A stretch of 64,000 nt of DNA from Stenotrophomonas sp. Marseille-Q4652 (GCF_916618915.1 NZ_CAKAKE010000001.1:1302001-1366000); one strand, 5' to 3'. Counted from the first letter of the stretch, positions 27,965 to 38,227 are shown. Numbers and translations: made by a program. The notes: generated by a model not told the origin, from the sequence alone.

Positions 27965-27993
27965 AGCATACGTCGCCGTTACGATGATGCAAA
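27965..27993 (-). promoter_or_regulatory. Putative promoter of the GacA-type regulator
   Basis: Read on the minus strand, TTTGCA (27988-27993) and TATGCT (27965-27970) are separated by 17 bp, about 87 bp before the start codon. A second, weaker candidate (TTGTCC, 17 bp, TAGGCT at 27910-27938) is nearer. Nothing else is apparent in the gap 27879-28158. Confidence 0.45.
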
Positions 27994-28158
27994 TGGAGCA
28001 GTGTTCGGACAGGACCAAACCGGACTTCTTCAAGGCCCTGCCCGCAGGTTCGAATGACCGGGCCGGGCGTCTTGAGGACGTGGCCGGCTGCCTGAGGTTG
28101 GCCCCGGAATCCTCACCCCACTCCCTCCCCAGCGCCATCGGAACTTGCCCCCGAAGCG

Positions 28159-28884
28159 CTAGGAGTTTTCCGACCGTGCCCTGTCATTTTGCCTGTTATC
28201 GCGCGGGCGGTGCCGGCGCCCGAACAACAGCAGGTACACGCCCAGCACCCACGCCAGTGCCGCACACCAGCCGGCAAGGATGTCCGAGGGGTAATGCACC
28301 CCCAGGTACATACGCGACATCCCCACCGCCAGCACGAACGCGGCCGCCAATACCAGAACCGGCCAACGCCAGCGCGTGCGCCACGCCAGCATCACCAGTG
28401 TCACCGCCAGCGTCATCGAACCCATGGCATGGCCGCTGGGAAAGCTGAAGGTGCTCTCCGGGGCGATCGATTCCCACAGCCCGGGACGCTCGCGCTGGAA
28501 CAGGTTCTTGGCACCGATGTTCAGCAGCGCCGAACCGATGAAGGCACTGGCAGCGAAGATCGACCGCCGCCAGCGACGCCGCAGCAACAGCACCAGCACC
28601 ACCAGCACGTCCAGCGGGATCACGCCCCACTGGTAGCCGATCTTCGACACCACGACGAACAGTGCATCCAGTTCGGGCGAGGTGAGCGCGCGCATCCGCC
28701 ACAGCAAGGCAATGTCCCGCCATGGGGTTTCCATGGCGTGGATTTCGTTGGCCAGCGTGACGAATGCGCCCAGCGGCAGCAGCACGCCGACGAACAACAC
28801 GAAGAACCGCCAGGCATTGTGGCCCAGCCACCGGCCTAGGCCGGCATCCTCTGCGACGTCTTTGTTACCCGGCGTTACGGGCAT
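28159..28884 (-). CDS. PAP2 family membrane phosphatase
   Basis: A 241-residue integral membrane phosphatase with about six helices. All three PAP2 acid-phosphatase motifs are present: KNLFQRERP (about residues 125-133), FPSGHAMGS (about 148-156) and [16 protein letters not shown] (about 189-204), with the catalytic His in the last two. Members act on undecaprenyl diphosphate, phosphatidic acid or phosphatidylglycerol phosphate; which one cannot be told. Its start lies inside the last 20 bases of ispG, so translation is probably coupled to ispG, whose product also feeds isoprenoid and undecaprenyl supply. Confidence 0.9.
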   Translation of the reverse strand: MPVTPGNKDVAEDAGLGRWLGHNAWRFFVLFVGVLLPLGAFVTLANEIHAMETPWRDIALLWRMRALTSPELDALFVVVSKIGYQWGVIPLDVLVVLVLLLRRRWRRSIFAASAFIGSALLNIGAKNLFQRERPGLWESIAPESTFSFPSGHAMGSMTLAVTLVMLAWRTRWRWPVLVLAAAFVLAVGMSRMYLGVHYPSDILAGWCAALAWVLGVYLLLFGRRHRPRDNRQNDRARSENS

Positions 28885-30130
28885 ATTTCTCTTCGACGTA
28901 GCTGTCGATCAGCGCGACGAATTCCTGGGCGATGTTCTCGCCACGCAGGGTCACCTTCTTCTCGCCATCGACGAACACCGGCGCAGCCGGCGCCTCGCCA
29001 GTCCCCGGCAGCGAGATGCCGATGTTGGCGTGGCGCGATTCGCCCGGTCCGTTGACCACGCAGCCCATCACCGCCAGGGTCATGTTCTCCGCGCCTGGGT
29101 GGCTGACCTTCCACACCGGCATCTTCTCGCGCACGTGGTTCTGCACGACCCTGGCCAGCTCCTGGAAGAACTCCGAGGTGGTGCGGCCGCAACCCGGGCA
29201 TGCAGTCACCAGCGGGGTGAAGGCACGCTGGCCGGTGGTCTGCAGCAGCTCCTGGGCGACGATCACTTCCTGCGTGCGCGATTGCCCGGGCTCGGGCGTG
29301 AGCGAGATGCGGATGGTGTCGCCGATGCCTTCCTGCAGCAGCACGGCCAGTGCTGCCGACGAAGCAACGATGCCCTTGCTGCCGATGCCGGCTTCGGTCA
29401 GGCCCAGGTGCAGGGCGAAGTCCGAACGCTGGGCCAGGTCGCGATAGACGGCGATCAGTTCCTGCACGCCGCTGACCTTGGCCGACAGCACGATGCGATC
29501 GCGCGGCAGGCCGAGCTCGACGGCCTGTTCGGCCGAGTCCAGCGCCGACCGGATCAGCGCCTCGCGCAGCACGCGGCCGGCATCCCAGGGCTGCTGGCGA
29601 CGGCTGTTCTCGTCCATCAGCTTCGCCGCCAGGGCCTGGTCCAGCGAACCCCAGTTCGCACCGATGCGCACCGGCTTGTCGTAGCGGATCGCGAACTCTA
29701 TCAACTGGGCGAACTGGGTGTCCTTCTTCTTGCCGAAACCGACGTTGCCCGGGTTGATCCGGTACTTGGCCAGCGCCTCGGCACAGGCCGGCTCGGCGGC
29801 AAGCAGCTGGTGGCCGTTGTAGTGGAAGTCACCGATCAGCGGCACGTTGATGCCCATCATCGCCAGCTTGTCGACGATGCGCGGGATCGCCGCGGCCGAT
29901 TCGGGATTGTTGACTGTCAGCCGCACCATTTCCGAGCCGGCCCGCCACAGCTCGGCGACCTGCTTGACGCTGGAGGCCACGTCGGCGGTATCGGTGTTGG
30001 TCATCGACTGCACGACCACGGGGCTGCCCCCGCCAACCTTTACCCCGCCGATGTCCACGGACTGGGTGATGCGGCGGGGCCAGGCAGTAGCGTTGCTGGG
30101 CGGAGTCGGCTGGGTGACGGCGTCGTGCAT
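28865..30130 (-). CDS. ispG: 4-hydroxy-3-methylbut-2-enyl diphosphate synthase
   Basis: A 421-residue [4Fe-4S] enzyme of the non-mevalonate isoprenoid pathway that reduces MEcPP to HMBPP. The N-terminal TIM barrel starts with [20 protein letters not shown] and includes [12 protein letters not shown]. The C-terminal cluster domain has the ligands in ACPGCGRT (C309, C312) and the CVVNGPGE motif with C352. Length fits the bacterial form. The next gene overlaps its end by 20 bp. Confidence 0.96.
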   Translation of the reverse strand: MHDAVTQPTPPSNATAWPRRITQSVDIGGVKVGGGSPVVVQSMTNTDTADVASSVKQVAELWRAGSEMVRLTVNNPESAAAIPRIVDKLAMMGINVPLIGDFHYNGHQLLAAEPACAEALAKYRINPGNVGFGKKKDTQFAQLIEFAIRYDKPVRIGANWGSLDQALAAKLMDENSRRQQPWDAGRVLREALIRSALDSAEQAVELGLPRDRIVLSAKVSGVQELIAVYRDLAQRSDFALHLGLTEAGIGSKGIVASSAALAVLLQEGIGDTIRISLTPEPGQSRTQEVIVAQELLQTTGQRAFTPLVTACPGCGRTTSEFFQELARVVQNHVREKMPVWKVSHPGAENMTLAVMGCVVNGPGESRHANIGISLPGTGEAPAAPVFVDGEKKVTLRGENIAQEFVALIDSYVEEKYARNAG

Positions 30131-30243
30131 CCGCGCATTTTAGCGCGCCGCGGCCCCTGGCGAGGCGCTGCAGACCATCGATTCATGGCATGGAGGGTTG
30201 CGGCCGCGGGCAGCTGCGCAGGCGAACGAATACGATGGAGGCG

Positions 30244-31464
30244 ATGAATCCATCCGACACCTCCTTCCTGCGCACCCTGTGCAGCCTGCGCTGGCTGGCT
30301 ACCGCCGGCCAGGCGGCCACCATCGTGGCGGCAACCTGGCTGCTGGGCATGCAACTGCCCCAACTGCCGCTGTGGACCGGCGTGGCCTTCCTGGCCGTTT
30401 TCAACCTGCTGGTGCAGCTGCAGTTGCGCGCCGCCGAGGCCGATCCGGCGCCGGTGACCGCCTTCGGCCACATCCTGGTCGACGTCACCGTGCTGACCTG
30501 GATGGTGGGCTGGAGCGGCGGTATCGCCAATCCGTTCGGCTCGCTGTTCCTGATCCTGATTGCGCTGGCGGCTCTGGCCCTGCCGCTGCGCTGGGCCCTG
30601 GCGGTCGGCTTCAGTTGCGTGTTCGGCTATGGGGCCAGCGCGGTGTTCGGCGTGCCCTTGCCGCCCGGGAGGTTCCTGGCGATCGAGCTGCAGCAGTGGG
30701 GCGTGGCCGCCAACTTCCTGCTGTCCAGCGTCGTGGTGCTGGTGTTCTCCACCCGCCTGGCCGGCGCGCTGCGCGAACGTGAGCGCGAACTGGCCCTGCT
30801 GCGCGAGCGCTTCGTGCGCAACGAGGGCATCGTCGCACTGGCCACGCACGCCGCGTCCGTGGCGCATGAACTCAACACGCCGCTGGCAACCATGACCTTG
30901 CTGGCCGACGACATCGCCGAGCAGTGCGATACGCCGGAGCTGCGCGAGGACCTGGAAACCCTGCGCGACCTGCTGGTGCAGTGCCGCGAGCGGGTGCTCG
31001 CGCTGGCCGCGCCGGCCAATGACGCCAACACCCGCACCCGGCTGGTGCATGTGCTCGAGCAGTGGCGACTGGTGCGCCCCACCGTGCAGCTGCACCGTCA
31101 CGACAGCACCGCCCAGGACCTGGTGCTGGAGCCCGGCGTGGGCCACCTGCTGATGGTGCTGCTCAACAACGCCGCCGACGCCAGCGAGCAGGCCGGGCGC
31201 GCCCAGGTGGACCTGTCGCTGCACGTGCAGGACGGCCAGCTGTTCGGCGAGGTGCGCGACTACGGGCGCGGCTTTGATGCCAACCAGGCCGTGCTGCCGG
31301 GTACCCTGTTCAACAGCGGCAAGACCGACGGGATGGGCGTGGGACTGGCCCTGTCGCATGCCACCATTGAACGGCTGCGCGGCGAGCTGTGGATGCGCCC
31401 GGCCGAAGGAACCGGCACCCGCGTCGGCTTCCGCCTGCCCATCAGTCCTGGAACCGATCCATGA
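30244..31464 (+). CDS. regB: RegB/PrrB-type redox sensor histidine kinase
   Basis: A 406-residue membrane sensor kinase with six hydrophobic helices in its first 175 residues. The quinone-binding motif GGIANPFGS is at 92-100. The phosphoacceptor is H208 (SVAHELNTPLATM). A cysteine, C247, sits in LLVQCRERV at the position of the redox-active Cys of RegB. The ATPase N-box (LLNNAADASEQAG) and G-boxes (RDYGRGFD, GMGVGLALSHATIERLRG) follow. The family senses ubiquinone pool and redox state. The ATG at 30244 is used; an ATG three codons up (30235) is an alternative. It overlaps regA by ATGA. Confidence 0.92.
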   Translation: MNPSDTSFLRTLCSLRWLATAGQAATIVAATWLLGMQLPQLPLWTGVAFLAVFNLLVQLQLRAAEADPAPVTAFGHILVDVTVLTWMVGWSGGIANPFGSLFLILIALAALALPLRWALAVGFSCVFGYGASAVFGVPLPPGRFLAIELQQWGVAANFLLSSVVVLVFSTRLAGALRERERELALLRERFVRNEGIVALATHAASVAHELNTPLATMTLLADDIAEQCDTPELREDLETLRDLLVQCRERVLALAAPANDANTRTRLVHVLEQWRLVRPTVQLHRHDSTAQDLVLEPGVGHLLMVLLNNAADASEQAGRAQVDLSLHVQDGQLFGEVRDYGRGFDANQAVLPGTLFNSGKTDGMGVGLALSHATIERLRGELWMRPAEGTGTRVGFRLPISPGTDP

Positions 31465-32030
31465 ACGAACCTTCCATCGCTGGACTGCTGGTCGACGACG
31501 ACCCCCTGTACCTGCGCACCCTGCAGCGCAGCCTGGCCCGGCGCGGGCTGGAGGCGCAGACCGCCAGCGACACCGCCAGCGCCCTGCAGCTGGCGCGTGA
31601 ACGGCCGCCAGCCTTTGCCCTGATCGACCTGAAGCTGGGCAGCGAGTCGGGCCTGTCGCTGATCCAGCCGCTGCGCGAGCTGCGTGCGGATATGCGCATC
31701 CTGCTGGTCACCGGCTACGCCAGCATTGCCACCGCGGTGGAGGCGATCAAGCTGGGCGCGGACGACTACCTGCCCAAGCCGGCGACGATGCCGATGATCC
31801 TGCGCGCGCTCGGCCAAGAGGACGACGAGGCCGGTGACGAAGCCGACGAGCCGGAACTGCCCGACGCGATGACCCCGATCAGCCGGCTGCAGTGGGAACA
31901 CATCCAGCAGGCCATGCACGAGACTGGCGGTAATGTTTCGGCCGCCGCACGCCTGCTCGGCATGCATCGGCGCTCGCTGCAGCGCAAGCTCAGCAAGCGT
32001 CCCAGTCCGGAGCGCGATCCCACGCGTTGA
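31461..32030 (+). CDS. regA: RegA/PrrA-type response regulator
   Basis: A 189-residue regulator with a receiver domain (about 5-120; phosphorylation site D56 in FALIDLKLGSESG, acidic pocket VDDD) and a short C-terminal Fis-type helix-turn-helix (GGNVSAAARLLGMHRRSLQRKL), the hallmark of RegA. The interdomain linker is unusually acidic (EDDEAGDEADEPELPDA, about 118-134). The start codon overlaps the regB stop, so the pair is cotranslated. RegA homologues switch respiratory and carbon pathways with redox state. A hairpin follows between this gene and convergent pgi. Confidence 0.93.
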   Translation: MNEPSIAGLLVDDDPLYLRTLQRSLARRGLEAQTASDTASALQLARERPPAFALIDLKLGSESGLSLIQPLRELRADMRILLVTGYASIATAVEAIKLGADDYLPKPATMPMILRALGQEDDEAGDEADEPELPDAMTPISRLQWEHIQQAMHETGGNVSAAARLLGMHRRSLQRKLSKRPSPERDPTR

Positions 32031-32033
32031 AGG

Positions 32034-32056
32034 GTGGCTCCCGATCAGGGAGCCAC
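32034..32056. terminator. Hairpin between convergent regA and pgi
   Basis: GTGGCTCCC (32034-32042) pairs perfectly with GGGAGCCAC (32048-32056) around GATCA. There is no T-run on either side, so its efficiency as a terminator is uncertain. Confidence 0.5.
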
Positions 32057-32066
32057 ACGGGAAGAC

Positions 32067-33581
32067 TCAGCGGCGAAGCTGCTGCAGGATTTCGCGGGTC
32101 ACCGGATCGTCCACGGCAACCGGCTCGCCCTGCAGCGCTGGCAGCAGCTGGTTGGCCAGCTGCTTGCCCAGCTCGACGCCGAACTGGTCGAAGGCGTTGA
32201 TGTTCCAGATCACCGACTGCACGTACACCGCGTGCTCGTACATGGCGATCAGCGCGCCCAGGGCTTCGGGCGTCAGTGCATCCAGCAGGATCAGCGTGCT
32301 CGGCCGGCCGCCCGGGTAGTCGCGATGCGGATCATCGCTGCCCTGGCCGTTGGCCAGCGCCTCGGTCTGCGCCAACAGGTTGGCCAGCAGCGCCTGGTGG
32401 TTGAGTTGGTACGGATCGTCATGGCGGATGCAGCCGATGAAATCGGCCGGCACCACACTGGTGCCCTGGTGCAGGGCCTGGAAGAAGCTGTGCTGCACAT
32501 CGGTACCCGCCCCACCCCACCACACCGGCACGGTGTCGCAGGTGACCGGACTGCCATCGCGCTGCACGCGCTTGCCCAGGCTCTCCATCACCAGCTGCTG
32601 CAGGTAGGCCGGCAGCAGCGCCAGGCGCTGGTCGTAAGTCATCACCGCGTGCGTGGCATGGCCAAGCAGGTTGCGGTTCCAGATATCGGTCAGTGCGTGC
32701 AACACCGGCAGGTTGCGCTCCAGCGGCGCACCGAGGGCATGCGCATCCATCTGCGCGGCACCAGCCAGCAGCTTCTCGAAATTTTCAAACCCGATCGCCA
32801 GTGCGATCGGCAGGCCGACCGAGGACCACAGCGAATAGCGGCCACCGACCCAGTCCCACATCGGCAGCACCTGCGCGGCGGGGATGGCAAAGGTCTGCGC
32901 CGCCCGTTCGGGATTGGCGCTGACCGCGAACAGGCGCTCGCTGCTGCCCAGCCACCCGTGCAGGATGCGGCCGTTGAGCAGCGTCTCCTGGGTGCCGAAG
33001 GTCTTGGAGATCAGGATGCCGGCCGTGGTGGCCGGATCCAGCGTGGCCAGCGTGCGCTGCATGGCCGCGCCATCCACGTTGGAAACGAAGTGCACGCGGA
33101 AGCGCGCGCCGCTGGCCGGACGCAGCGCATCGGCGACCAGCCGCGGGCCGAGGTCCGAACCGCCGATGCCCACGCTGACGATGTCGGTGACGCCGCTGGC
33201 TTCCAGCGACTGCACCAGCAGCGCCATGCGCTGCCGTACCTCGGTGGCAGCGGCATATGCCTGGGTGGCGACCGGGGCACCGGCCGGATCACCGCGCAAC
33301 GCCGTGTGCAGGGCCGCGCGCCCTTCCGTCAGGTTGACCTGCTCGCCCCGGAACAGGCGCTGGAAACCGCCGGCAACGTCGCGCGCGGCGGCCAGTTCCA
33401 GCAGGGCATCCAGCGCCGCGCGGTCGTACTTCTGCCGCGCGAAGTTGACGTACAACGGACCGACCCGCAGCGCCAGGTCCTGCACGCGCCCAGGCTCGGC
33501 CTGCAGCAGTGAGGGAATGCCCGCTCCGCGGAGGCGGAGGGCGTGCTGGTGCAGCGAGGCGAATCCGTCGTCGTGGGTCAT
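32067..33581 (-). CDS. pgi: Glucose-6-phosphate isomerase
   Basis: A 504-residue enzyme interconverting glucose-6-phosphate and fructose-6-phosphate. Phosphate-binding [13 protein letters not shown] (about 139-151), [12 protein letters not shown], and [14 protein letters not shown] are present, and the catalytic Glu lies in VMESLGKR with a His in [11 protein letters not shown]. Length is slightly short of the E. coli form (549). The start overlaps the panD stop by ATGA, so it is the last gene of a pantothenate cluster, an arrangement that links central sugar metabolism to CoA synthesis on one mRNA. Confidence 0.96.
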   Translation of the reverse strand: MTHDDGFASLHQHALRLRGAGIPSLLQAEPGRVQDLALRVGPLYVNFARQKYDRAALDALLELAAARDVAGGFQRLFRGEQVNLTEGRAALHTALRGDPAGAPVATQAYAAATEVRQRMALLVQSLEASGVTDIVSVGIGGSDLGPRLVADALRPASGARFRVHFVSNVDGAAMQRTLATLDPATTAGILISKTFGTQETLLNGRILHGWLGSSERLFAVSANPERAAQTFAIPAAQVLPMWDWVGGRYSLWSSVGLPIALAIGFENFEKLLAGAAQMDAHALGAPLERNLPVLHALTDIWNRNLLGHATHAVMTYDQRLALLPAYLQQLVMESLGKRVQRDGSPVTCDTVPVWWGGAGTDVQHSFFQALHQGTSVVPADFIGCIRHDDPYQLNHQALLANLLAQTEALANGQGSDDPHRDYPGGRPSTLILLDALTPEALGALIAMYEHAVYVQSVIWNINAFDQFGVELGKQLANQLLPALQGEPVAVDDPVTREILQQLRR

Positions 33582-33958
33582 GCGGCCTGGGTCGGGATGC
33601 TGTTGTTCGTGTGGGTGATCTTGTTGGCCCCGTCGACATAGACCAGCTTGGGCTGGAACATCGCGGCCTCTTCCTCGCTCATGCTAGCGAAGGCGGCGAT
33701 GATGATGATGTCACCGACCTGTACGTGACGCGCGGCGCCACCGTTGAGCGAGATCACGCCGCTGCCGGCTTCGGCGCGGATGGCATAGGTCGAGAAACGG
33801 CTGCCGTTGGTCACGTCCCAGATATGCACCTGCTCGAACTCGCGGATGCCGGTGGCTTCCAGCAGGTCGTCATCGATGGCGATCGAGCCTTCGTAGTTCA
33901 GCTCGGAATGGGTGACGGTGGCGCGGTGGATCTTGGTCTTGAGCAGGGAGAGTTGCAT
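33578..33958 (-). CDS. panD: Aspartate 1-decarboxylase proenzyme
   Basis: A 126-residue pyruvoyl enzyme producing beta-alanine for pantothenate. Self-cleavage occurs at G24-S25 in [10 protein letters not shown], leaving a pyruvoyl group on the alpha chain; the active-site Lys, Tyr and the NGGAAR motif are also present. The start [20 protein letters not shown] is the family standard; a 19-codon upstream extension has none of this. It lies 114 bp after panC and overlaps pgi. Confidence 0.96.
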   Translation of the reverse strand: MQLSLLKTKIHRATVTHSELNYEGSIAIDDDLLEATGIREFEQVHIWDVTNGSRFSTYAIRAEAGSGVISLNGGAARHVQVGDIIIIAAFASMSEEEAAMFQPKLVYVDGANKITHTNNSIPTQAA

Positions 33959-34072
33959 GTGGGGGTCCGGCAAACTGCGGAGGAAAGGGCGAAGTTTAGC
34001 ACCGGCGTCCTGCAAGCCGGCTCCGCTCCGATGCCCCTGCCGACCGGGCGGCGCCCGGCCGGCACAACCCGA

Positions 34073-34915
34073 TCAGAACTCGATGTTGTCGATCAGGCGG
34101 GTATTGCCGATCCTGGCGGCGACCAGCGCGACACGTGCGCCGCCCTGCCCGTCCTGCGGCTCACCCAGATCCGGCAGGCGCACCACGGCGTAGTCGACCT
34201 GGAAGCCGGCTTCCCGCAACTGGGCTTCGGCCTCGGCCTCGACCTGGTGACGGGCGGTGCCAGCCAGGCAGGCGTCGCGCATGGCCAGCAGGGTGCGGCG
34301 GATGTGCGCGGCCTGCGGGCGCGCAGCGCCGTCCAGGTACTGGTTGCGCGAACTCATCGCCAGGCCATCGGCCTCGCGCACGATCTCCCCCCCAATGATC
34401 TCGATCGGGAAGGCCAGGTCGGTGACCATCTGCTGGATCACCGCCAGTTGCTGGTAATCCTTGCGGCCAAACGCGGCCACGTCCGGCTGCACCTGGTTGA
34501 ACAGGCGGCTGACCACCGTGCAGACGCCATCGAAATGGCCGGGGCGATGCGCGCCCTCGAGCACCGCGCTGACGCCGGGTACATGGACCTTGGCCGCCAG
34601 CTCCACGCCAAACGGATACATCGACTCAACCGTGGGCAGCCACAGCACGTCGCAGCCGGCGTCCTGCAGGCCGCTGGTGTCGGCCTCGGGCGTGCGCGGG
34701 TAGCGGGTGAAGTCCTCGTTCGGGCCGAACTGGGTCGGGTTGACGAACACGCTGGAGACCACGCGGTCGGCATGCTGGCGCGCCAGCTTGACCAGCGAAT
34801 AGTGACCGGCATGCAGGTTGCCCATGGTGGGCACGAAGCCCACGCGCAGGCCTTCGCGCTTCCAGCCCGAGACGATGGCGCGTAGCCGGGAAAGTTCGGT
34901 GACGGTTTCGATCAT
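34073..34915 (-). CDS. panC: Pantothenate synthetase
   Basis: A 280-residue ATP-dependent ligase joining pantoate to beta-alanine. The HIGH-like motif [14 protein letters not shown] is at about 29-42, followed by [33 protein letters not shown] and the KMSKS-like [13 protein letters not shown]. The ATG at 34915 overlaps the panB stop by four bases. Confidence 0.96.
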   Translation of the reverse strand: MIETVTELSRLRAIVSGWKREGLRVGFVPTMGNLHAGHYSLVKLARQHADRVVSSVFVNPTQFGPNEDFTRYPRTPEADTSGLQDAGCDVLWLPTVESMYPFGVELAAKVHVPGVSAVLEGAHRPGHFDGVCTVVSRLFNQVQPDVAAFGRKDYQQLAVIQQMVTDLAFPIEIIGGEIVREADGLAMSSRNQYLDGAARPQAAHIRRTLLAMRDACLAGTARHQVEAEAEAQLREAGFQVDYAVVRLPDLGEPQDGQGGARVALVAARIGNTRLIDNIEF

Positions 34916-35727
34916 GATGCGTATGCGTGTTCTGCGTCGGGGAAAGTACCGGCGCGAACGGCGTCGGTATAGGCACGGACGGCACCGGCAACGGACCCGC
35001 CCTCGGCGAGGAAATCCTTGACGAACTTCGGACGGCGGTGGCCACTGTCCAGTCCGAGGAAGTCGTGCAGCACCAGCACCTGGCCATCACAGCCGGGACC
35101 GGCGCCGATACCAATGGTGGGAATGCTGGATTCGGCGGTGACCTGGGCCGCCAGCGGGGTGGGCACGCATTCGAGCACCAGCAGGCTGGCACCGGCTTCG
35201 GCGACTTCGCGCGCCTGGCGGCGCAGCAGTTCGCCGGCTTCGCCACGGCCCTGCACCTTGTAACCGCCCAGGCGCAGCACCGATTGCGGGGTCAGGCCCA
35301 GGTGCGAGCACACCGGGATCTCGCGCTCGACCAAGTGGCGGATGATGTCCAGCTTGAAGCCGGCACCTTCGATCTTGACCATCTCCGCGCCGGCGCGCAG
35401 CAGTTGCAGCGAGGCATCCAGCGCACGCTCGGGGGTGGCGTCGGCACCGAACGGCAGGTCGGCCACCAGGAGCGCACGCTGCAGCACGCGGGACACGGCG
35501 GTGGTGTGGTAGACAACGTCGGCCACGGTGACCGGCAGGGTCGAATCCTGGCCCTGCACCACCATGCCCAGGGAGTCACCGATCAGGATCAGGTCCACGC
35601 CGTTGGCATCGAGCACCCGGGCAAATCCGGCGTCGTAGGCGGTCAACATCACCAGCTTGTCGCCGTTGCGCTTGGCCTCGGCCAGGGCGGGAACGGTCCA
35701 GGGCTTGCTGTCTGCGTGACTACTCAT
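34912..35727 (-). CDS. panB: 3-methyl-2-oxobutanoate hydroxymethyltransferase
   Basis: A 271-residue TIM-barrel enzyme that adds a hydroxymethyl group from 5,10-methylene-THF to 2-oxoisovalerate, the first step to pantothenate. Key blocks are [29 protein letters not shown] (metal-binding Asp), [19 protein letters not shown] and [18 protein letters not shown]. It is 34 bp downstream of folK and overlaps panC. Confidence 0.96.
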   Translation of the reverse strand: MSSHADSKPWTVPALAEAKRNGDKLVMLTAYDAGFARVLDANGVDLILIGDSLGMVVQGQDSTLPVTVADVVYHTTAVSRVLQRALLVADLPFGADATPERALDASLQLLRAGAEMVKIEGAGFKLDIIRHLVEREIPVCSHLGLTPQSVLRLGGYKVQGRGEAGELLRRQAREVAEAGASLLVLECVPTPLAAQVTAESSIPTIGIGAGPGCDGQVLVLHDFLGLDSGHRRPKFVKDFLAEGGSVAGAVRAYTDAVRAGTFPDAEHAYAS

Positions 35728-35761
35728 GAAGGAATAACCGGGAGCGATAAGCCGGTCATTA

Positions 35762-36247
35762 TCACCCTATTACTGCGATGCCGCAGGACTCCACCGCCGC
35801 CGCAGCGTCACGCACCGTTCCGTAACCCGCGATCACCGCATCGGGCGCGATCTCGGCCAGCGGCAACAGGGCAAACGCGCGCTCGTGCAAGTAGGGGTGC
35901 GGCACGCGCAGGCCGGGCACGTCGATCACCTGCTGGCCGTACAGCAACAGGTCCAGGTCCAGGGTGCGCGGTCCCCAGCGTTCGCCGGGGACGCGGGTCC
36001 GGCCGAATTCCTGTTCGGCGCCGAGCAGGGCGTGCAGCAGCTCGATGGCCGGCAGCTGAGTTTCCACCACCGCCGCCGCATTGACGAATGGCGGCTGATC
36101 CTCCACGCCCCAGGCGGGGGTGCGGTAGAGCCGCGAGGCAGCCACGAGGCGGGTACGGGGAAGCGAGTCCAGCGCCTGCAGCGCTGCACGCACCGTACCC
36201 TCGGCATCGCCCAGATTGGCGCCGAGCCCGATGCAGGCTGTGCCCAT
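35762..36247 (-). CDS. folK: 2-amino-4-hydroxy-6-hydroxymethyldihydropteridine diphosphokinase
   Basis: A 161-residue HPPK that transfers pyrophosphate from ATP to 6-hydroxymethyl-dihydropterin in folate synthesis. GLGANLGD (substrate loop), [18 protein letters not shown] and the metal-binding [12 protein letters not shown] followed by [13 protein letters not shown] are all visible. It is 3 bp downstream of pcnB and upstream of panB, the same order as in E. coli (pcnB-folK-panBC). folP, the next enzyme of the pathway, is at 58 kb. Confidence 0.95.
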   Translation of the reverse strand: MGTACIGLGANLGDAEGTVRAALQALDSLPRTRLVAASRLYRTPAWGVEDQPPFVNAAAVVETQLPAIELLHALLGAEQEFGRTRVPGERWGPRTLDLDLLLYGQQVIDVPGLRVPHPYLHERAFALLPLAEIAPDAVIAGYGTVRDAAAAVESCGIAVIG

Positions 36248-36250
36248 GCC

Positions 36251-37543
36251 TTACTCCGCCTGGGCCCCGGCCCCACGACGGCGGCGACGGCGGCGCGGAC
36301 GCCGGCCGCGGCCTTCGCCCTCTTCCTCGTGAACGGCGTCCAGCACCGCCTCCAGCTCGTGGCCCGACTGCTGCTGGGCCTCGCGCCAGAAGGCGATGTC
36401 GGCCTCGTGCTCGCTCGAAGCGACCTGGCGCAGCGCCAGGAAGTCGAACGCGGCGCGGAAACGCGGATGGGTCAGCGTGCGGAACACGCGCTTGCGCTGG
36501 CGCGAGCCAAAGCGCGACTGCAGCAGCCAGATTTCCTGCATCGGCAGCGAAAAACGGCGCGGCAGCGCGATGGTCCTGAGCTGGTTCAGGGTGACCCGGT
36601 CCGCCGCCCGGCGCTGGGCCTCTTCGGCGTGCACTCCCTGAGCCTGCAGGGTGATCAGCGAACGGCAGAACGCCGGCCACAGCAACAGCGCGAACAGGAA
36701 GGCCGGCGATACCGGCTCGTCGTTGGCGACGCGGGTATCGGTGTTGCGCAGGCCTTCGATCAGCATGCGACGTAGCGCACCGCTGCGATTCCCACGCAGC
36801 GCCGCGGCGCTTTCCGGGAACAGCACCGGCAGCAGGCCGTAACGCTCAAGCCCTTCGAAGCTCGCCACGCCATGGCCGGACAGGAACAGCTTGAGCACTT
36901 CCTCGAACAGGCGCGCCGGGGCCGCGTCGGCCAGCAGGCCCGCCAGGCGCGGGATCGGCTCGGCGGTAGCCGGATCGATGTCAAAGCCGAGCTTGGCCGC
37001 CAGGCGCACCGCGCGCAGCATGCGCACCGGGTCCTCCTGGTAACGCAGCTCCGGATCGCCGATCAGCTTCATCTTGCGTGCCTGCACGTCGTCGAAGCCG
37101 CCGGCGTAGTCGCGCACCGAGAAGTCCTCGATCGCGTAATAAAGAGCGTTGCAGGTGAAATCGCGGCGGATCGCGTCGTCCTCGATGGTGCCGTAGACGT
37201 TGTCACGCACCAGCATGCCGTTTTCCACCTCGCGGTCGCCGCTGCCGTCATCGCTGTTGGCGCGGAAGGTCGCGACCTCGATGATCTCGCGGCCGAACAC
37301 GACATGGGCCAGGCGGAAGCGCCGGCCGATCAGCCGGCAATTGCGGAACAGCTGCTTGACCTGCTCGGGCGTGGCATCGGTGGCCACGTCGAAATCCTTG
37401 GGACGCCCGCCCACCAGCAGGTCGCGCACCGCGCCGCCGACCAGGTAGGCACCGAAGCCCTCATCACGCAGCCGGTAAAGCACGCGCAGCGCGTTGGGGC
37501 TGATGTCCTTGCGGGAAATGTTGTGCTGGTCGCGCGGAATCAC
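36251..37543 (-). CDS. pcnB: Poly(A) polymerase I
   Basis: A 430-residue nucleotidyltransferase that adds 3' poly(A) tails to RNA and so promotes decay. The head domain has LVGGAVRDLLVGGRPKDFDVATDA with the metal-binding Asp pair, and IRRDFTCNALYY; the RNA-binding body is helical and the last 20 residues are highly basic (GRGRRPRRRRRRRG). The start is taken as GTG at 37543 (MIPRDQHNISRKDIS), the conserved block in the family; no ATG is evident just upstream, but an upstream non-ATG start cannot be excluded. Its promoter region abuts the divergent tRNA-Glu promoter. Confidence 0.93.
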   Translation of the reverse strand: MIPRDQHNISRKDISPNALRVLYRLRDEGFGAYLVGGAVRDLLVGGRPKDFDVATDATPEQVKQLFRNCRLIGRRFRLAHVVFGREIIEVATFRANSDDGSGDREVENGMLVRDNVYGTIEDDAIRRDFTCNALYYAIEDFSVRDYAGGFDDVQARKMKLIGDPELRYQEDPVRMLRAVRLAAKLGFDIDPATAEPIPRLAGLLADAAPARLFEEVLKLFLSGHGVASFEGLERYGLLPVLFPESAAALRGNRSGALRRMLIEGLRNTDTRVANDEPVSPAFLFALLLWPAFCRSLITLQAQGVHAEEAQRRAADRVTLNQLRTIALPRRFSLPMQEIWLLQSRFGSRQRKRVFRTLTHPRFRAAFDFLALRQVASSEHEADIAFWREAQQQSGHELEAVLDAVHEEEGEGRGRRPRRRRRRRGAGAQAE

Positions 37544-37608
37544 GCGCAGGGTGAACGGGGTTGTAACTGTGGGATTGATGTTGGCGCTTCCGTGTGGGTT
37601 CCAGGGGA

Positions 37609-37637
37609 TTGCCGAACGGCATCCATGTCCATATACT
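37609..37637 (+). promoter_or_regulatory. Putative promoter of tRNA-Glu
   Basis: TTGCCG (37609-37614) and TATACT (37632-37637) are exactly 17 bp apart, with a G/C-rich discriminator after the -10, as in stringently controlled stable-RNA promoters. Predicted start near 37644, about 20 nt before the tRNA. Confidence 0.65.
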
Positions 37638-37664
37638 AGCGCGCTACGCCGGACGCGACAAAAC

Positions 37665-37739
37665 GCTCCCTTCGTCTAGTGGTTAGGACGTGGCCCTCTC
37701 AAGGCTAAAACAGGGGTTCGAGTCCCCTAGGGAGCGCCA
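37665..37739 (+). tRNA. tRNA-Glu(CTC)
   Basis: A 75-nt cloverleaf. The acceptor stem GCTCCCT/AGGGAGC is perfect, the D-arm is TCGTCTAGTGGTTAGGA, the anticodon arm TGGCC-CTCTCAA-GGCTA gives anticodon CTC, and the T-arm is CAGGGGTTCGAGTCCCCTA. CCA is encoded (37737-37739). It reads GAG codons. Its own promoter and terminator flank it. Confidence 0.93.
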
Positions 37740-37756
37740 ACTCCGTCAGCGTAATG

Positions 37757-37782
37757 AAAAGCCCCGCCCTGCGGGGCTTTTT
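37757..37782 (+). terminator. Terminator after tRNA-Glu
   Basis: AAAAGCCCCGC pairs perfectly with GCGGGGCTTTT around CCT, and the T-tract is contained in the stem end. It starts 18 nt after the tRNA. Confidence 0.85.
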
Positions 37783-37903
37783 GGTTTCGGAAACCGCGCC
37801 CCGCCGCCCTGCCCCGGGAGGCGCACGCCGGCCCACCGGATAACGGCAGGCCGCCCGGCGCCGGACTGTTCTAGAATCCCCAGGCTTACTGCTGGACTCC
37901 GTC

Positions 37904-38227
37904 ATGCCCTTTGTCGTCACCGAAAACTGCATCAAGTGCAAACACACCGATTGCGTGGAAGTGTGTCCCGTGGATTGTTTCCACGAAGGCCCGAACTTCC
38001 TGGTGATCGACCCGGACGAATGCATCGACTGCACGCTGTGCGAGCCCGAGTGCCCGGTCAATGCCATCTACCCCGAGGATGACGTGCCCGCCGGGCAGGA
38101 AGTCTTCGTCGGCCTCAACGCCGAACTGGCCAAGGCCTGGCCGGTGCTGACCGTACGCAAGGAACCGCCGGCTGACCATGCCGAATGGGACGGCAAGCCG
38201 GACAAGCTCAAGTTGCTCGAGCGCTGA
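37904..38227 (+). CDS. fdxA: 7Fe ferredoxin FdxA
   Basis: A 107-residue ferredoxin carrying one [3Fe-4S] and one [4Fe-4S] cluster. The N-terminal motif is C9[17 protein letters not shown], where the CxxC spacing is broken to give the 3Fe site, and the second is [18 protein letters not shown]-terminal extension after about residue 60 is typical of the Azotobacter FdI type. A TAGAAT hexamer about 25 bp upstream may be its -10. The gene is a monocistron between two terminators. Confidence 0.95.
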   Translation: MPFVVTENCIKCKHTDCVEVCPVDCFHEGPNFLVIDPDECIDCTLCEPECPVNAIYPEDDVPAGQEVFVGLNAELAKAWPVLTVRKEPPADHAEWDGKPDKLKLLER

